Position numbers and translations under genes: made by a program. From Vermamoeba vermiformis (taxonomy: Eukaryota; Tubulinea; Echinamoebida): 64,000 nucleotides of DNA. The notes under the pieces were generated by a model. That model made no database searches. It had not been told where the DNA came from and worked only from the letters and a program-made list of their open reading frames with translations. The DNA lies in assembly GCA_045837725.1 (NCBI GenBank), contig JBEWZL010000102.1:124001-188000 (forward strand). The letters are read 5' to 3'. Numbering within the stretch: the stretch's first letter is position 1; each line of letters begins with the position of its first letter. Of this stretch, positions 10,901 to 22,000 are shown one piece after another.

Positions 10901-12871
10901 TAATTTAGGCAAGGCTGAACGATATTTCTTGACCGTAAGTTACCGCGCTTAAGGTGTATCAGATCCTCTTCTAACAGTGAACTAGATTATGGATATTCAA
11001 CAACTCGAAGCTAAATTGACTGCTTGGGAGTTCCAACGTAGTTTTGAGTCTAAGATGGCCGTAATTAAAGAGGTATTTATCATTAATACGAATATCCAAT
11101 GCAGATCTAACCAACAAATTTCTAGTCCTTGAGCACGATCGGCCGAACACTCAAAGACATCAAGACCAACCAAAACCTACCTAAGGTCCTCGAGGTACGA
11201 TATAGTATTATTATTATCACTTACTATACTTTACTAACCAAAACCTTGTCCAGTACATTCTCGCCGTTGGTAATTACATCAACGGATCTACCAATCGTGG
11301 AGGCGCTTTTGGCTTTAAATTGAACTCTTTGTTAAGAGTATGTACATTTAACAGGATGTATTGTCGATTGATATTAATTGAGTCCTTGTAGATGTTGGAT
11401 GTCAAATCCGCAGTCGATGACAAATTAAGTTTGCTGCACTTTGTCGTGCAAGAATTCGAACAGACCAATCCTTCTGTAGCCAATCTCGCCGATGATTTCC
11501 CGACATTGGAAGCTGCTTCAAGAGGTACGTAACAAACATTTAGATATCAAAAGGACTCCGAACTTCGAATCCGTTTCGTTACTTGGACGTTTCCAATCGT
11601 TGATATTTTCTTAGAAAACATGACTATGTTGGCTGGTGATTTGAACAAATTGAAAGGAGGATTCTCGAAGTGCGACGGAATCGTCAAGAATCCCAATTCA
11701 GATCCCAAGTTCAAAGAGGCCGTTTCCGTATCCTTTTTTAACCATCATAGATCATAGCACTTTAATTTACATATGCGGTTTATTGTTATCCTTAACTAAT
11801 TTACCAGCGTTTCTTGACGGATGCCCAAGCTGCTTTCGACGCTGCTCAGAAACAACTCGAACAATATCAAAAAGAGCTGAAAGAGACTTTGACGTACTTT
11901 GCTGAAGACAATATGGAGTCCGATGAGTTCTTCGGCCTCCTCTATCAATTCGTATTCAACTTTGAGGTACGTCTGTTCTGCTCTCTTGCCGCCTTGAAAC
12001 CTCATTATCTAACAATTTCCTTATTTAGAAATGCAAAAAAGATCTTGCGAGAAAGAAGGCCCTCGAAGAAAAAGCAAAGCAGGCAGAAGAGCGAAAGAAG
12101 GTAAGAGACATTTTGCGTGTCCGACACGTGTCCTCGAGTTGTTCTAACAACTACGTGCTAGAACATGGTGGCTAACAAGAAAGCTCCTGGCATGGGAACA
12201 CAATCACCTAACGCTCTCGAAGACATGCTCAGTGAATTGGCTAGCGGCAATGCATTTTCAAAACGTAAGTTTGGATCGAAGGATCCGGTCAAGTTCTAAG
12301 ACCTAACACCAATTTTCTTGCACTAGAATCGGCGAGTGCTCGTCGCCAATCGATCATGGTCGGCAAGGCCCCTCAGCCAGTGATGCAGCCCGAGTTCTTG
12401 TTGAGAAAGTTGAAGCCCACAGGACAAGACAACCAGGCACCCAAGGACACCAACACAACGAGCCCTGGCACGCTCAACTTGCCCAAACTGAACCCCGTGG
12501 GTCCTAAGACTGGTGCAGGTGATGCTAATGGCAAGACTTCTCCTCGTGACCAACCGCAGCTGAGTCCCGTCAAGCCGAGCGCATTGAAGCAATCTACTTC
12601 ACCGACCCCTGCGCCAGTTAAGCAAGCAGCAGCTACCGAGACTAAGACTGCTACTACTAGCACGACGACTCCCACAACAACAACAACAGCAACTCCGACT
12701 CCCACATCCACATCCACACTGGCACCAACGGCAACGGCTACTCAACCATTGACGAATAGTCAATCCGCGACAAGCAAGCACGCTGAAGTGAAATCGCCTT
12801 CTACGGATAAGAAGAAAGATAAAAAAGAGAAGGAGAAGAAATCCAAAGAGAAAGAGAAGAAAAAAAAGTAA
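7936..12871 (+). CDS. Diaphanous-related formin
   Basis: Nucleates and elongates unbranched actin filaments under Rho control. Order of parts: basic N-terminus; GBD/FH3 armadillo region from EEMRTKMRAFAPDKKW through LEFIERKGVELLGDIL and INALVIAEGHESPEKDVLYQ to about 9880; FH1 of five to six proline runs split by GG (about 9946-10173); FH2 starting TIVPGTKMRQFNWNKL, with YILAVGNYINGSTNRGGAFGF and KLSLLHFVVQEFEQ; a Lys-rich helix; a DAD-like motif NALEDMLSELASGNAFS followed by RRQ; and a Pro/Thr-rich tail ending in Lys/Glu repeats. About 19 exons. GBD, FH3, FH2 and DAD together indicate autoinhibition. At the N-terminus the ATG at 7936 is out of frame with the conserved part by one base (near the A-run at 7946-7953). 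A start at ATG 8031 is the alternative. Confidence 0.93.
9946..10173 (+). repeat. FH1 proline-run repeat
   Basis: Tandem blocks of 7-8 proline codons separated by Gly/Ala spacers, inside the formin exon. These are the profilin-actin binding runs. Long open frames on the other strands here are by-products of the CCT/CCA repeats. Confidence 0.9.
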
Positions 12872-13153
12872 ATTATTAACGTCTGTTTCATAGTAGTTTT
12901 GGTAGTAATAAATAGAGAATGCTCTCTAGTTGTTATAAAGCAATTTACAAGATTGGACTTTATAACCGTTACGTAACGTTAGGAAATTTTAAATTGGCGG
13001 GCCAGATCCCAAATAACTGGCGGGAACGAATTTAGACTTGCTGCCTTGATTAATATCGAAGAACAGCTTCCTTAACTCTCAGCCGAATTATTCAACTCAA
13101 TATTTTGAATTACGTGGGCGAGATCATAATAAAAAAAATAAATAATTTATTAT

Positions 13154-13696
13154 TTAAAAAGGAGCGTTAGGTACATTGTTAAAAAGAGGATAGCCGTTGC
13201 CATCGCATCGGGAGTAATCCAAGGTACGAGCGCCGTAAATGATCGTAGTAGCCAAACTCCAGACCCAGAAAGCACCAGCCACCGAGTTCAAAGCTCCTGC
13301 AACAGGACCGCCAGCACCCTTAGGACCGCATCTGGCAATGATGCAACCGACGACACCAGGGAGGATGGTCAAGAGAAGTTGTGGAATTCCCCAAGATAAG
13401 TTGCCGATCGAAAGAGCAGTAGTGCCGCCGACGCCGATGAGCAAGAACAAACCGAACAAGCCAGCGTTGTACGAGTCCATACCCTTGTAGTTGCAGTTGG
13501 CGTTCCAGAAGAGGTTAGTGCAGTTGCAAAATCCGCCGAGGCATGATCCTTGAGCGCTTCCACCGCAGTCGTTGTCAGAAGAGCATGATCCGCCGCCCTT
13601 GACGGTATTAGGGCACACGCCACCAGCAAAGGTTTGAGCGTTGGCAATAGTTAAGAAGGCCGCAATAACGGCAACAATTACTAACTTGTGGTTCAT
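13154..13696 (-). CDS. Small Cys-rich multi-span membrane protein, unknown function
   Basis: Intronless frame of 180 residues from ATG 13696, chosen because a hydrophobic signal segment follows directly (LVIVAVIAAFLTIANAQ). A short Cys-rich ectodomain follows with about eight Cys (VCPNTVKGGGSCSSDNDCGG, SCLGGFCNCT), a pattern like a small EGF-type or knot module. Then come three to four hydrophobic segments: AGLFGLFLLIGVGGTTAL, IPQLLLTILPGVVGCIIA and VAGAFWVWSLATTIIYGA. Gly richness and a CGPKGAGG turn stand out. I recognise no named family. It resembles in layout the other small Cys-rich surface proteins at 15450 and 24289 but shows no clear sequence identity to them. Confidence 0.8.
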   Translation of the reverse strand: MNHKLVIVAVIAAFLTIANAQTFAGGVCPNTVKGGGSCSSDNDCGGSAQGSCLGGFCNCTNLFWNANCNYKGMDSYNAGLFGLFLLIGVGGTTALSIGNLSWGIPQLLLTILPGVVGCIIARCGPKGAGGPVAGALNSVAGAFWVWSLATTIIYGARTLDYSRCDGNGYPLFNNVPNAPF

Positions 13697-14050
13697 TGTA
13701 AGTAGATGTAAAAACAATAAACAGATTTTGTCGGTTGTTGGATAGAACAACTGGTCAAAAAATCCAATTTAAAGGCGTAAGCACGTGGTAGATTTACTTT
13801 TTAGCCGTTGGAATTCCAAACTTGGTTCTTTCCTATCGCCTGGTCTTTGGGTTTCGATTTTCCTAAATTGTATTGCTTTATATCACAGGTAGCACAATAC
13901 TGGAATTCTATAATTTCGTATTGCATCGAGTACGAAAGATGAATCAAATTTAATTTTGCAGCAAGCCAGAGGACCAACCGCCGATGGGATGCAACCCGAT
14001 CGGAATTGGCCTTGAAATATGAATCAACGAGGAGCCAGTACGGTCGATCC
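13697..14050. other. Intergenic stretch without a supported gene
   Basis: Lies between two minus-strand genes (3' side of the hydrolase at 14051 and the start of the Cys-rich protein at 13696). An open frame of about 89 codons (13801-14070, minus) overlaps the hydrolase 3' end, shows no domain or biased composition, and is probably chance. The stretch presumably holds the hydrolase 3' UTR and the promoter of the 13696 gene. Confidence 0.5.
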
Positions 14051-15204
14051 TTACAATTTACTCTTAACATTATTAACAGCCGATTCTAAAAATTCTTTGA
14101 CCTGCTTAACAAACTCATCTTCCTGCTCGAGATCTGGAAAATGACCGATGCTGTTGTACTCTTTGAAATCGACCTTCTTCTTGTCCAAATACTGTAATAT
14201 GGCCTTTCTATCGGTAGGTTTATGCGATCGGTCTTTGCAACCCCAGAGGATAAGCGCGGGCTGTTCCAAAGCAACGTTTTGTAGGGGATCTAATTTGACG
14301 TTGTAGAATAGCTCTTGTAAGGCCGATGCCAAACAAAAAGTAGCACCATGGTTATTACAATGAATAGCCTGATCGGTGAAGCTCTTCGCGGCGGGTTGAG
14401 ATCCACTAGCCAGATTGAACCACTTCTTTGTCATAAAATTTTTGCCGAACATCATGAGCATTTGACCAATGAACTTCGTGGATAGTAATCCTCTAATGTC
14501 CATGCGCCAAGCCCACTTCTTTTCTTCGCTGTACGACGAACACTGCGAGAGAACCAGGCCTCTAATCAGATCGGGTCGCGTTTGTGCCAATTTCAATGCG
14601 ATGAGGCCCGACACGCATGAAAACAACAGCACATATGGTCCTAGGCCTAGTTTGTCCAAGAATGATGTCATTACGTCGAGGCTTTGCTCAAATGCGAAGG
14701 TGAAGCCGTGTTTTGGAAAACTGAAACCAAATCCGGGCAATTCAAAGCAAACTACGCGACTGCCCGTTGCCTAAATATAATATTAATACTATGAATAATT
14801 AATGACGATAATTACGTACATCGGCAAGCTTTTGCAAGAAGGACTTGTCGTAATGTTCGATATTGACAGGCGGATCTGTTGCGATGACAAGAGCAGGGAG
14901 AGTTACCGCTTGTTTTTGACTTGGAGATACTACATGGTAATGTATCTATTTATATTAGACATTTTTTGACGATATACAAATTATTTTAGAGGTACCTTAG
15001 TCAGATCTAGGTCCATTATTTGATACCTAAAATTTCAAGGGCAAAATTAGAGAAAATGAACAATTAAAATATTAAATATACGTACCTAGGCTTCGCATTC
15101 TTATTTTTAAGGCTCCAAACATCAAGGCTGTAGCCCGGCCGATTTAACAAATACAAAGCTGAAGATCCCAAAGCACCAGCAAGCATATAATACCGAATAT
15201 CCAT
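14051..15204 (-). CDS. Alpha/beta-hydrolase fold protein with Cys at the nucleophile elbow
   Basis: Probable membrane-anchored hydrolase. Exon 1 (start 15204) gives a hydrophobic N-terminus (YYMLAGALGSSALYLLN). The core follows in the order of the fold: RVVCFELPGFGFSFPKHGF, the elbow LLFSCVSGLIALKLA, the acid strand ALILWGCKDRSHKP and the His loop YNSIGHFPDLEQEDEF. Aligned to the usual G-H-S-x-G-G elbow, the nucleophile position is Cys rather than Ser, while Asp and His are kept. Exons: about 15104-15204, a 31-nt exon near 15000, about 14822-14933, and 14051 to about 14770. The join of the 31-nt exon to the next one loses frame with canonical GT-AG, one base being missing, so that junction is unsettled. 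The substrate is unknown. Confidence 0.82.
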
Positions 15205-15449
15205 GTCTCATATGCTACTAATGTTATGGTGGCAATATAAAGGTAAGTCTAAGACGATTTTCTTTCGAAAACCTGAGGTTCCGCTCCGAACTAAGTAAAT
15301 TTCATTTAAGTGCTCTATTGCTGTAAGCCTTGAAGAATAGACTCGATTATCGTGTCATTGTAATATAGGTGGTCAATGTGATGCTTTTCGCAAGTGCACA
15401 TTGAATTTGACTTTCCGATCGAACCATTTTTATTTTGTACTGCGCTAAA

Positions 15450-15968
15450 ATGACCACAACACGAGGATACGGTGTACTATATTTATCAATCGCTATATTA
15501 ATTAGTATAGCCTCGGCGCAACCGATTCCATGCTTTACTTCAGTGGACTGCCCACCTTTTGCTACGGTGTGCATGCAAGATTTGACTTGCGGGCCTTGTC
15601 AATCAGCAATGGACTGCGTTACTATGTGGTCAGAGTTGCCAGTATGCAACGCAGGAGCATGCCAACCATGCCTATCGGACGCAGACTGCAATTTTATGGC
15701 GCCCAGATCGGCAAGCTGCAACGCAACCGCTGGTAGATGCGACGTAATTAATATTAAGCCTTCAAATACTGTTTTGCCTGGCGCTATTGCTGTTGGAGTC
15801 GTTTACACATTTTTGGCTGTAGCTGTAGTGGTACTATTATTGTTAACTATTTTTGTACCGGAAGTCCAAGAGCTCAGATCTTCTTACACTGGTACCAACT
15901 CAACTGCTATGACTAGTCGTGGTTCAGTACCTTCTGGTGCTTCTTCGGATCGGACCTCTAGAAATTAA
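15450..15968 (+). CDS. Small type I membrane protein with Cys-rich ectodomain
   Basis: Single-exon frame, 172 residues from ATG 15450. An ATG five codons upstream is possible, but the later one lies closer to the signal peptide. The signal sequence (YGVLYLSIAILISIASA) is followed by about 80 residues with twelve or so Cys in a repeated C-x(4-5)-C-P-x3 pattern (CFTSVDCPPFATVC, CGPCQSAMDC, CQPCLSDADC, SCNATAGRC). One transmembrane helix (AVGVVYTFLAVAVVVLLLLTI) precedes a short Ser/Thr/Arg-rich tail. Probably a surface protein. I recognise no family. Confidence 0.8.
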   Translation: MTTTRGYGVLYLSIAILISIASAQPIPCFTSVDCPPFATVCMQDLTCGPCQSAMDCVTMWSELPVCNAGACQPCLSDADCNFMAPRSASCNATAGRCDVINIKPSNTVLPGAIAVGVVYTFLAVAVVVLLLLTIFVPEVQELRSSYTGTNSTAMTSRGSVPSGASSDRTSRN

Positions 15969-16300
15969 TGTAATTATAAATTGTAAAAAACTATTGATCA
16001 CATCCGCGCATGTTTGTTTACCGGTTTACCCAAATTTGGGCGATGGATAATATCGACCAATATTAGTATAAGCGAGGTCTTGGTAGGCAGAGAATCTTTT
16101 CTAGCAGAATCTTTCCAGACCAGCGTGGTAAGTCGGATGGAGAAGCTTCTTTTGCCAGCGAACCTCGTAGTGTCAAATTAAGACTTTATTTTACTCTATT
16201 AAGTTACATTGAGAATCCATTGAAGCGGATTCCCTTACTTGTTTATCGGGCAGATCTGAAGTACAAAATTGATCTGCAGCCAACGAAGCTGTTAATTACC
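15969..16300. other. Intergenic stretch between convergent genes, with two hairpin-forming inverted repeats
   Basis: No gene seen. Inverted repeats: GAATCC (16213-16218) with GGATTC (16227-16232), and GCAGATC (16250-16256) with GATCTGC (16271-16277). They lie between the stops of a plus and a minus gene and may sit in overlapping 3' UTRs. Confidence 0.5.
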
Positions 16301-18183
16301 TTACTCGGTAGTAGAAACTGAGCCGCGAGTGCTGCTGCGCGTGGTGTTTCGAGTACCGGCTGAGCGGAAAGTGACTTGGAAGGTCATCACTTGAATGAAG
16401 TTCGAGACGATCCACAAAGCCGACAAGAAGTAGTAATAAGCAAAGCCAAACTCGATCGTGATCGCGACCTCAGCAGTGCGGGAGAACACGAACAAGAAAA
16501 TGATCAAAAAGTAACAGGTCGCAGTGCCAGCCACACGATTGGAGAGCTGTCTGATCGTTTTGCTGATGTCTTTGGCGCTCTTGTTTTGACTCTTCGCACG
16601 CTGCTTGACACGATTAATCACAAACGAGCCAATGGCGATGTTGAATATGGCAATGATCGCCAACACTGCTACGTAAATGTAGGTGGTAGCAAAGAAGAAG
16701 TCGAGCGTTTCCAGGGCTCCAAAACCCAAGTTGGCTGGGAATGCAAATACCCACGCCATGATTGTTTGCATGACCAACAATATAACGCATATGATAATAA
16801 AGGGAATTCTGAAGCGATAAAAGAACGTTGTAACCACGATCTGATTTGAGGTCAAAACTTCGAACCTGTTACAAGATTAGAACTCAAAGTGCCCTATAGT
16901 AACACTACTCTACCAATATAAGATGACCATGAATGACGCGATAAATTCAAAAGGCCAAAAACCGTAGAAAAGGAAGCGCCAGACGTGGAATTGAAGGAAT
17001 CCGTTAAGTTGTCGAATGTCGATTAAAAAGAACTCACGCACTAATCATATAACATTAATTATTTAGCCTTACGTGTACGTTAATAATAGCGTCACTTACA
17101 TATACTAGAAACGGCCAAGAAACCGAGACAGATCGAGACCAAGTTAAAACCAAGCAATTCAGCCTTGTAGAACTGAATCATCTTGTAAATATTGAACGCT
17201 AATCCTGCCGCATTAATGACGCAGAAGAATATTGTCAAGAAGATGTTCCAGCCTGCCGATTGATACTCGATCCAAAAGTCGTGGTCTAAAGAAAAAACCA
17301 TTTAGTGCTTAGTTATATTGCTGTTAAACGATGGTATAAATACGCATTCAATTATGGTATATTAAAAAGTTCATAAATCCAACAGCAATGTATGCCAGTA
17401 CAAATTTGAGATCTGATCGGTCCGCAAAAGTTTACATTTGTTGCTTACCCCCAGAAATAGTAGCACTAATAAGGTATGTTCCATCGGGTTGCGTTACTTC
17501 AAACGTTGAGTTGAAAAAGTACCCTGCATCCCAAGAAAACTCAACCGAATCAATAGAACAAATAGGGAAATTCGGATCTCGTGGATTTTCTGTGAAGAGC
17601 CACAACAGTCCCAAGTTATATCCCGTAATCACTATAAGCCCTACAAGCAAGAATTGCCGTTAGTTAGACTGCGGGATCCCGCTACAAAATTTGAAAGCTC
17701 GATAAATTTATACTGCCGATATCGGAGCTTAAATATGTAGCAACTCTACTTTAATAGATTGTCGCTTTTTTCGTTTTTGAGTCTCAAAAAAACGTCCACA
17801 TCCGTTTTTTCATTGAGGGCAAATTTAAGTAAAACAATTATCGAAATTAAAATATAATTAATTGATTAATTACCAACTGCGCCCTTTTGAGACTCTTCTG
17901 CGGCTAATTCAGCCAAATGTTTCGTCGGGATTGGCGAGGCAACAAAATCTTCAATGTACGTGTAATCAATGAATACTACTCGTCCATAATGTGATGGTGC
18001 TCTATATCCAGTGATTGTGTACGTTGTTGAATCATTTGGAAAGCTCTTGAAGCCTTTCACATCCATGCATCGGACATCCGTAATGTTGTGCGAGATTGGG
18101 TGAACGAACGTGATTCCGCCATCCACATACGGCAATACACCGAGCATAAATGTTACGCAAGCGAATAAAATAACGACCTTCAT
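16301..18183 (-). CDS. Multi-span membrane protein with signal peptide, seven-transmembrane-like
   Basis: Starts at 18183 with a signal peptide (VVILFACVTFMLGVLPYVDG) and a luminal or extracellular domain of about 100 residues (RAPSHYGRVVFIDYTYIEDF). After an intron come seven to eight hydrophobic helices: LVGLIVITGYNLGLLWLF, NIFLTIFFCVINAAGLAFNI, LLGFNLVSICLGFLAVSSI, FLFYGFWPFEFIASFMVILY, IPFIIICVILLVMQTIMAW, YIYVAVLAIIAIFNIAIGSF, TCYFLIIFLFVFS and FLSALWIVSNFIQVMTF. A loop rich in Lys/Arg (VKQRAKSQNKSAKDISK) precedes the last helices and the tail is Ser/Thr/Arg-rich. The topology resembles a 7TM receptor with an N-terminal ectodomain, but I cannot place it in a known receptor class. Five or so exons, minus strand, ending at 16301. 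Confidence 0.72.
17671..17682. repeat. 12-bp perfect palindrome GCGGGATCCCGC inside an intron
   Basis: Perfect inverted repeat in an intron of the multi-span membrane protein gene. It is one of many introns here carrying a GGATCC or AGATCT core. Confidence 0.6.
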
Positions 18184-19028
18184 GGTGCTGATCGAAATTA
18201 ACTGTGTAAAATGAGCAACCAATTTGAAAACTGCGTAAACTGAAATGAGCTCTTTTTTACAGGATCGTTGTTATAGATATATTCATAGACTTAGAGTAGG
18301 AACCTATTTATTTTTAGATTTTTTTGTGTTTCAATTCTAAAAATGTTGAAAGACAGCCGGCCACGGCTAACAAGACCATGGAACTCGATAATGGGCTACC
18401 TCAATAGTGAGAGAGAAATAGGGAAGTTGGTGAAGAATTTGTAGATCCGTATATAGAAGTCTTCGGCAGTAGTTTTTAAATTCGACCCACAACCCAAAGA
18501 TGTATCACCGGAATTGGAGGTCGAGCCCCCGGAGTAATCTTGTCCGTTTATATTGTAGTTGGGGGGGAGTATGGGGATTACGGCAAAGGCGCTAATCACT
18601 GGAAAGTATTATTGTCTTTTGTTTGAGGTTTTGGTTTGGTTGATATGTGTGATAACATGTTTTAAGCGGAGACGCTGCAATTTTATGTTTTTTGGCACGT
18701 GATGTCCGTAATCCTTCTAATTTTCAATTTGCAGCCATACGATTCGTCAAGACTGAGATCTATATGAAATTGCATGTGCCAGTCAAACTTCCGTCATTAG
18801 TAAAACGTTGGGAAGGAATTGGCTAACAAACGAGCACTTTTTCAGACTGTATTCTTTTGACAAGCTATTCTTTAAGACGAGGAGGGCACCTGTATCTCAT
18901 TTTAATCAGTATACCTAATGTGACATTTCCTGATTGTATTCAAATAAGCCGGAACATTGTTTTAAAGAATCATAGTTTTAAATAGAAGTATTTACAAATA
19001 GTACAATAAGAACTCGGTCAATCCATGT
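18184..19028. other. Intergenic region, no supported gene
   Basis: About 845 bp between the start of the membrane protein gene and the stop of talin, both minus. A minus open frame at 18396-18599 (Gly/Ser-rich) has no recognisable domain. On plus, a possible exon follows TTTGCAG at about 18734 and stays open to TAA near 18825, but no partner exon was found. The region likely carries the promoter of the 18183 gene and the talin 3' UTR. Confidence 0.45.
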
Positions 19029-22000
19029 TTAAGCTTGATTAACTTCGTATCGGCTCTTGCGCACAGAGTCCAATTCAGCACGAGCCAATTCGAGTTCTTT
19101 TTCGAGGCGAGTGATCTTAGCCACGCATTCTAACTCTTTGATCTGGTACGTAACGCGCTCATCTTCACGACCGCTGCTGCGTCGTTGATGAGATCTGTCT
19201 CTGTTAGCAGCGTCAGGAGCACTCGTAGAGGACTGTTGAGCTTGCTTCACCAATCGAGCAGTAGCTTCAGCCACGAGCTTAGCAGCACGAGTCAAGTCGT
19301 CGTGAGCACCGCGTTGCGAGGTCTTGACACAGCTGGCAATCACGAGCTGTGAAGTCGAGGCACTGACGGCACGAGCAGCAGCGGTCAAATGCTCATCGCC
19401 CTTCTCACCCTTGAAGAGGCCGTCGGCTTGATCAACGAGCATTTGAACAGTGCTGCTGACCATGCGTGCGGCAGAGATGAGACCTTGAGCCCAAGTAGGG
19501 TCTCGCGAGTATCTCTTGTCACCACCGGGCTTGTTCTTGTTCTCTTCGTTCAGTTGTTTTTGAACGGTAGCTGACACTTGCACGAGATTGGCGGCGGCAC
19601 GAGTGAGAGCTTGAACTGCGTCGAAGATTGCTTCGTGTACTTTTCTTGTGGCCTCGTCAGGTGCTGCAATGGCTTCTTGTTCGAGCTTGCGCTGCACCAA
19701 CTCTTCAGCGGCAGTGTTGATGGCCTTCAAGACCTCTTCGAGCTCCTTTTCAATGTCGTTGACAGTGTTCATTGGAAGAATAGCTTGACACTTGTCCTTC
19801 AAAGCATTGATGGCTTGTGTCAAGTCTTCAGCGGCACGTGTCAAAGATTGAATCTTGACGGCGCTGTTGACAGGACTGTCCCAAGTGTCTTGCAACATGA
19901 CGAGCATTGCTTGGCAAGCCTTGAATACATCACGCGCGGACTCCAAGGCACCAATCTTGTCGGCTGCACCGGCGGGGACCTTGTCGATCAAAGCACCGAG
20001 TTGGCAGCATTGTGACGTGATGGACTCGAGACGAGTAGCCACACGACCGGGGCCGCTTGGAGCAACTTCAACGAGTTCTTCTAAAGCCTTGCAGACTGAC
20101 TTGATTGCCGAGTCGAGTTGGTTACCAAGTGCAGGATCAGCACTGGCAGATGATCTTCGTCGAGCCTCGAATTGAACAGGACTGCTGACTTGGATTAACT
20201 TGGACTCGAGACGAGACAATTCCACCGAGATGGCTTGTTGACACTTGACACTTTCTTCGTTCAAAGATAAAGTAGCCACGTGTTGCAAGCTGTTCCAAGC
20301 GAGCTCAGCTGCCTTTTGTGCCCAGTTGCAAGCTGATTGCAGTCTGTTGCGAGACTTGTCGTCAACACGAGGCAAGTGATCACGAGTCAAAGAGCTCAAC
20401 TCGAATGTGTCGGGGATGACAGCCTTCAATTGAGGTTTGAAGTCAGGCTTGTTGTTCATGGCGTTGATCAACTTGCCCAAGTGATCTTTGGCCGTCTTCA
20501 TCACGCGCTTCATTTCCTTATCTTTCAAACCAGCATTGCGGGCAGCATTGATCAATCTGAAATCAGATTAGTCACCATACTCGACGTAAATAATCGATAT
20601 AACTCACCTTGTCAAAGCAGCAGCTAATAGCATGGCAGCATCGTTCAAGCTCATATCAGCAGCACCTTTTCCAAGCGTTGTCATGAACTTGCGAAGTGCC
20701 TTACGGAACTTGGCAGAAGAATCCATAGTTGTTTTGACTTGGTCAGCGTTGGTCGGATCACCAGCCAACATCACTGCCATAGGGTCGAGGTTCCTGCCAG
20801 CATTAACCAGATCCGTTGATTTTTCGACAACACCTTCCTTTTGATCTTGAGGCAATTGTTCAATCAATCGTTCGAGCGATTTGACAGTTTGGTTGAGGTC
20901 TTGGCAGTGTTCAGCGAGCTTCTGGCCGTCGTTCTTGAACTGAAATTTGACGGTCAAATTCTGACAAGTTTTTGACGAGCAAAATTCAACCAGTACATAC
21001 CTTATCAGTATTTGCTGATCTGAGTTCAATATCGATGGTAGAAAGAACAACGTCAGCGGGCTCAATCTTGGCACGCAATCTGGGCTTAATGGCACTAAGT
21101 GCCTCGCTCAAGTTTTGGATGTTGGTCTTGACCGTCTCCAAACGTGACTTCAACTTGGGCTCTTCGTCCAAGGGCTTCATGATCTCGGACATTTCTTTAG
21201 CCTGAGCCAGCCAGTCATCCAAGGACTTCTTGTCCATCTTTGAAGGACCAGTCTTAATCGCGCCCAACATCTGGTTCAACTTCTCTCGGGCTCGTTGAGC
21301 GGCAGTCAACGCTTCAGAACCGCGAGGAGTAGATGAACCTCTCTTCATTCGCGACTCCAAGTTCGTGTAGCTAGTGAGCAATTCATCGCTCATGTTGTTG
21401 AGCAATCTCCAGGCGTGCTCGTTGATTAACGGACCTTCAAGCATGTTGATCATATGCGCTAATGACTTGTTCAAATTGTTGCCTTCTTCCGCGGATTGAG
21501 CTAAATAAGGTAACGCGTTAATATTGCTATCAAATATCGAATATTACCGCGGTACTTGCCTCCATTTGTCTCGACCAATTTGGACAAGCTTTCAGCGACC
21601 TTTTTGACGGCCTCATCGAAGTCACTAGGAAGAGGCAGATCTGCAACGAACATTAACTTTGGGTCGATTGAGATTAGAGACTTACCATCGCCACGCAAGT
21701 TAATAGCAGAGATCATTCGTGTAACGTCCATTGTAATGGCACGAGAGACGTCGCCGAGATTGCGCACTGTAGGATCAGCCATCGCCTTTTGCAAGTCAAG
21801 CATGTGATATTTGAGCGAGTCAATGTTGGTCAACGTTTGCAATTGCCAGTTAAATTCGAATGATTCAAAGCCACGTTCAGTATCACTTCCCAACCTTACC
21901 AATGCTCTCATGGCTTGTTGCATATCATGTATGTCATAAGTAGACCTAACCCAATGCATTAGAATCATAAATTCTACGTTCAAGTGAACAGATGAGACTT

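Noticed and set aside
18396-18599. 67-codon minus frame, Gly/Ser-rich
   Set aside because: No domain, no signal, no splice partner; consistent with chance.
19389-20627. Plus-strand frames opposite the talin tail exon
   Set aside because: Shadow frames; the minus frame carries the I/LWEQ domain.
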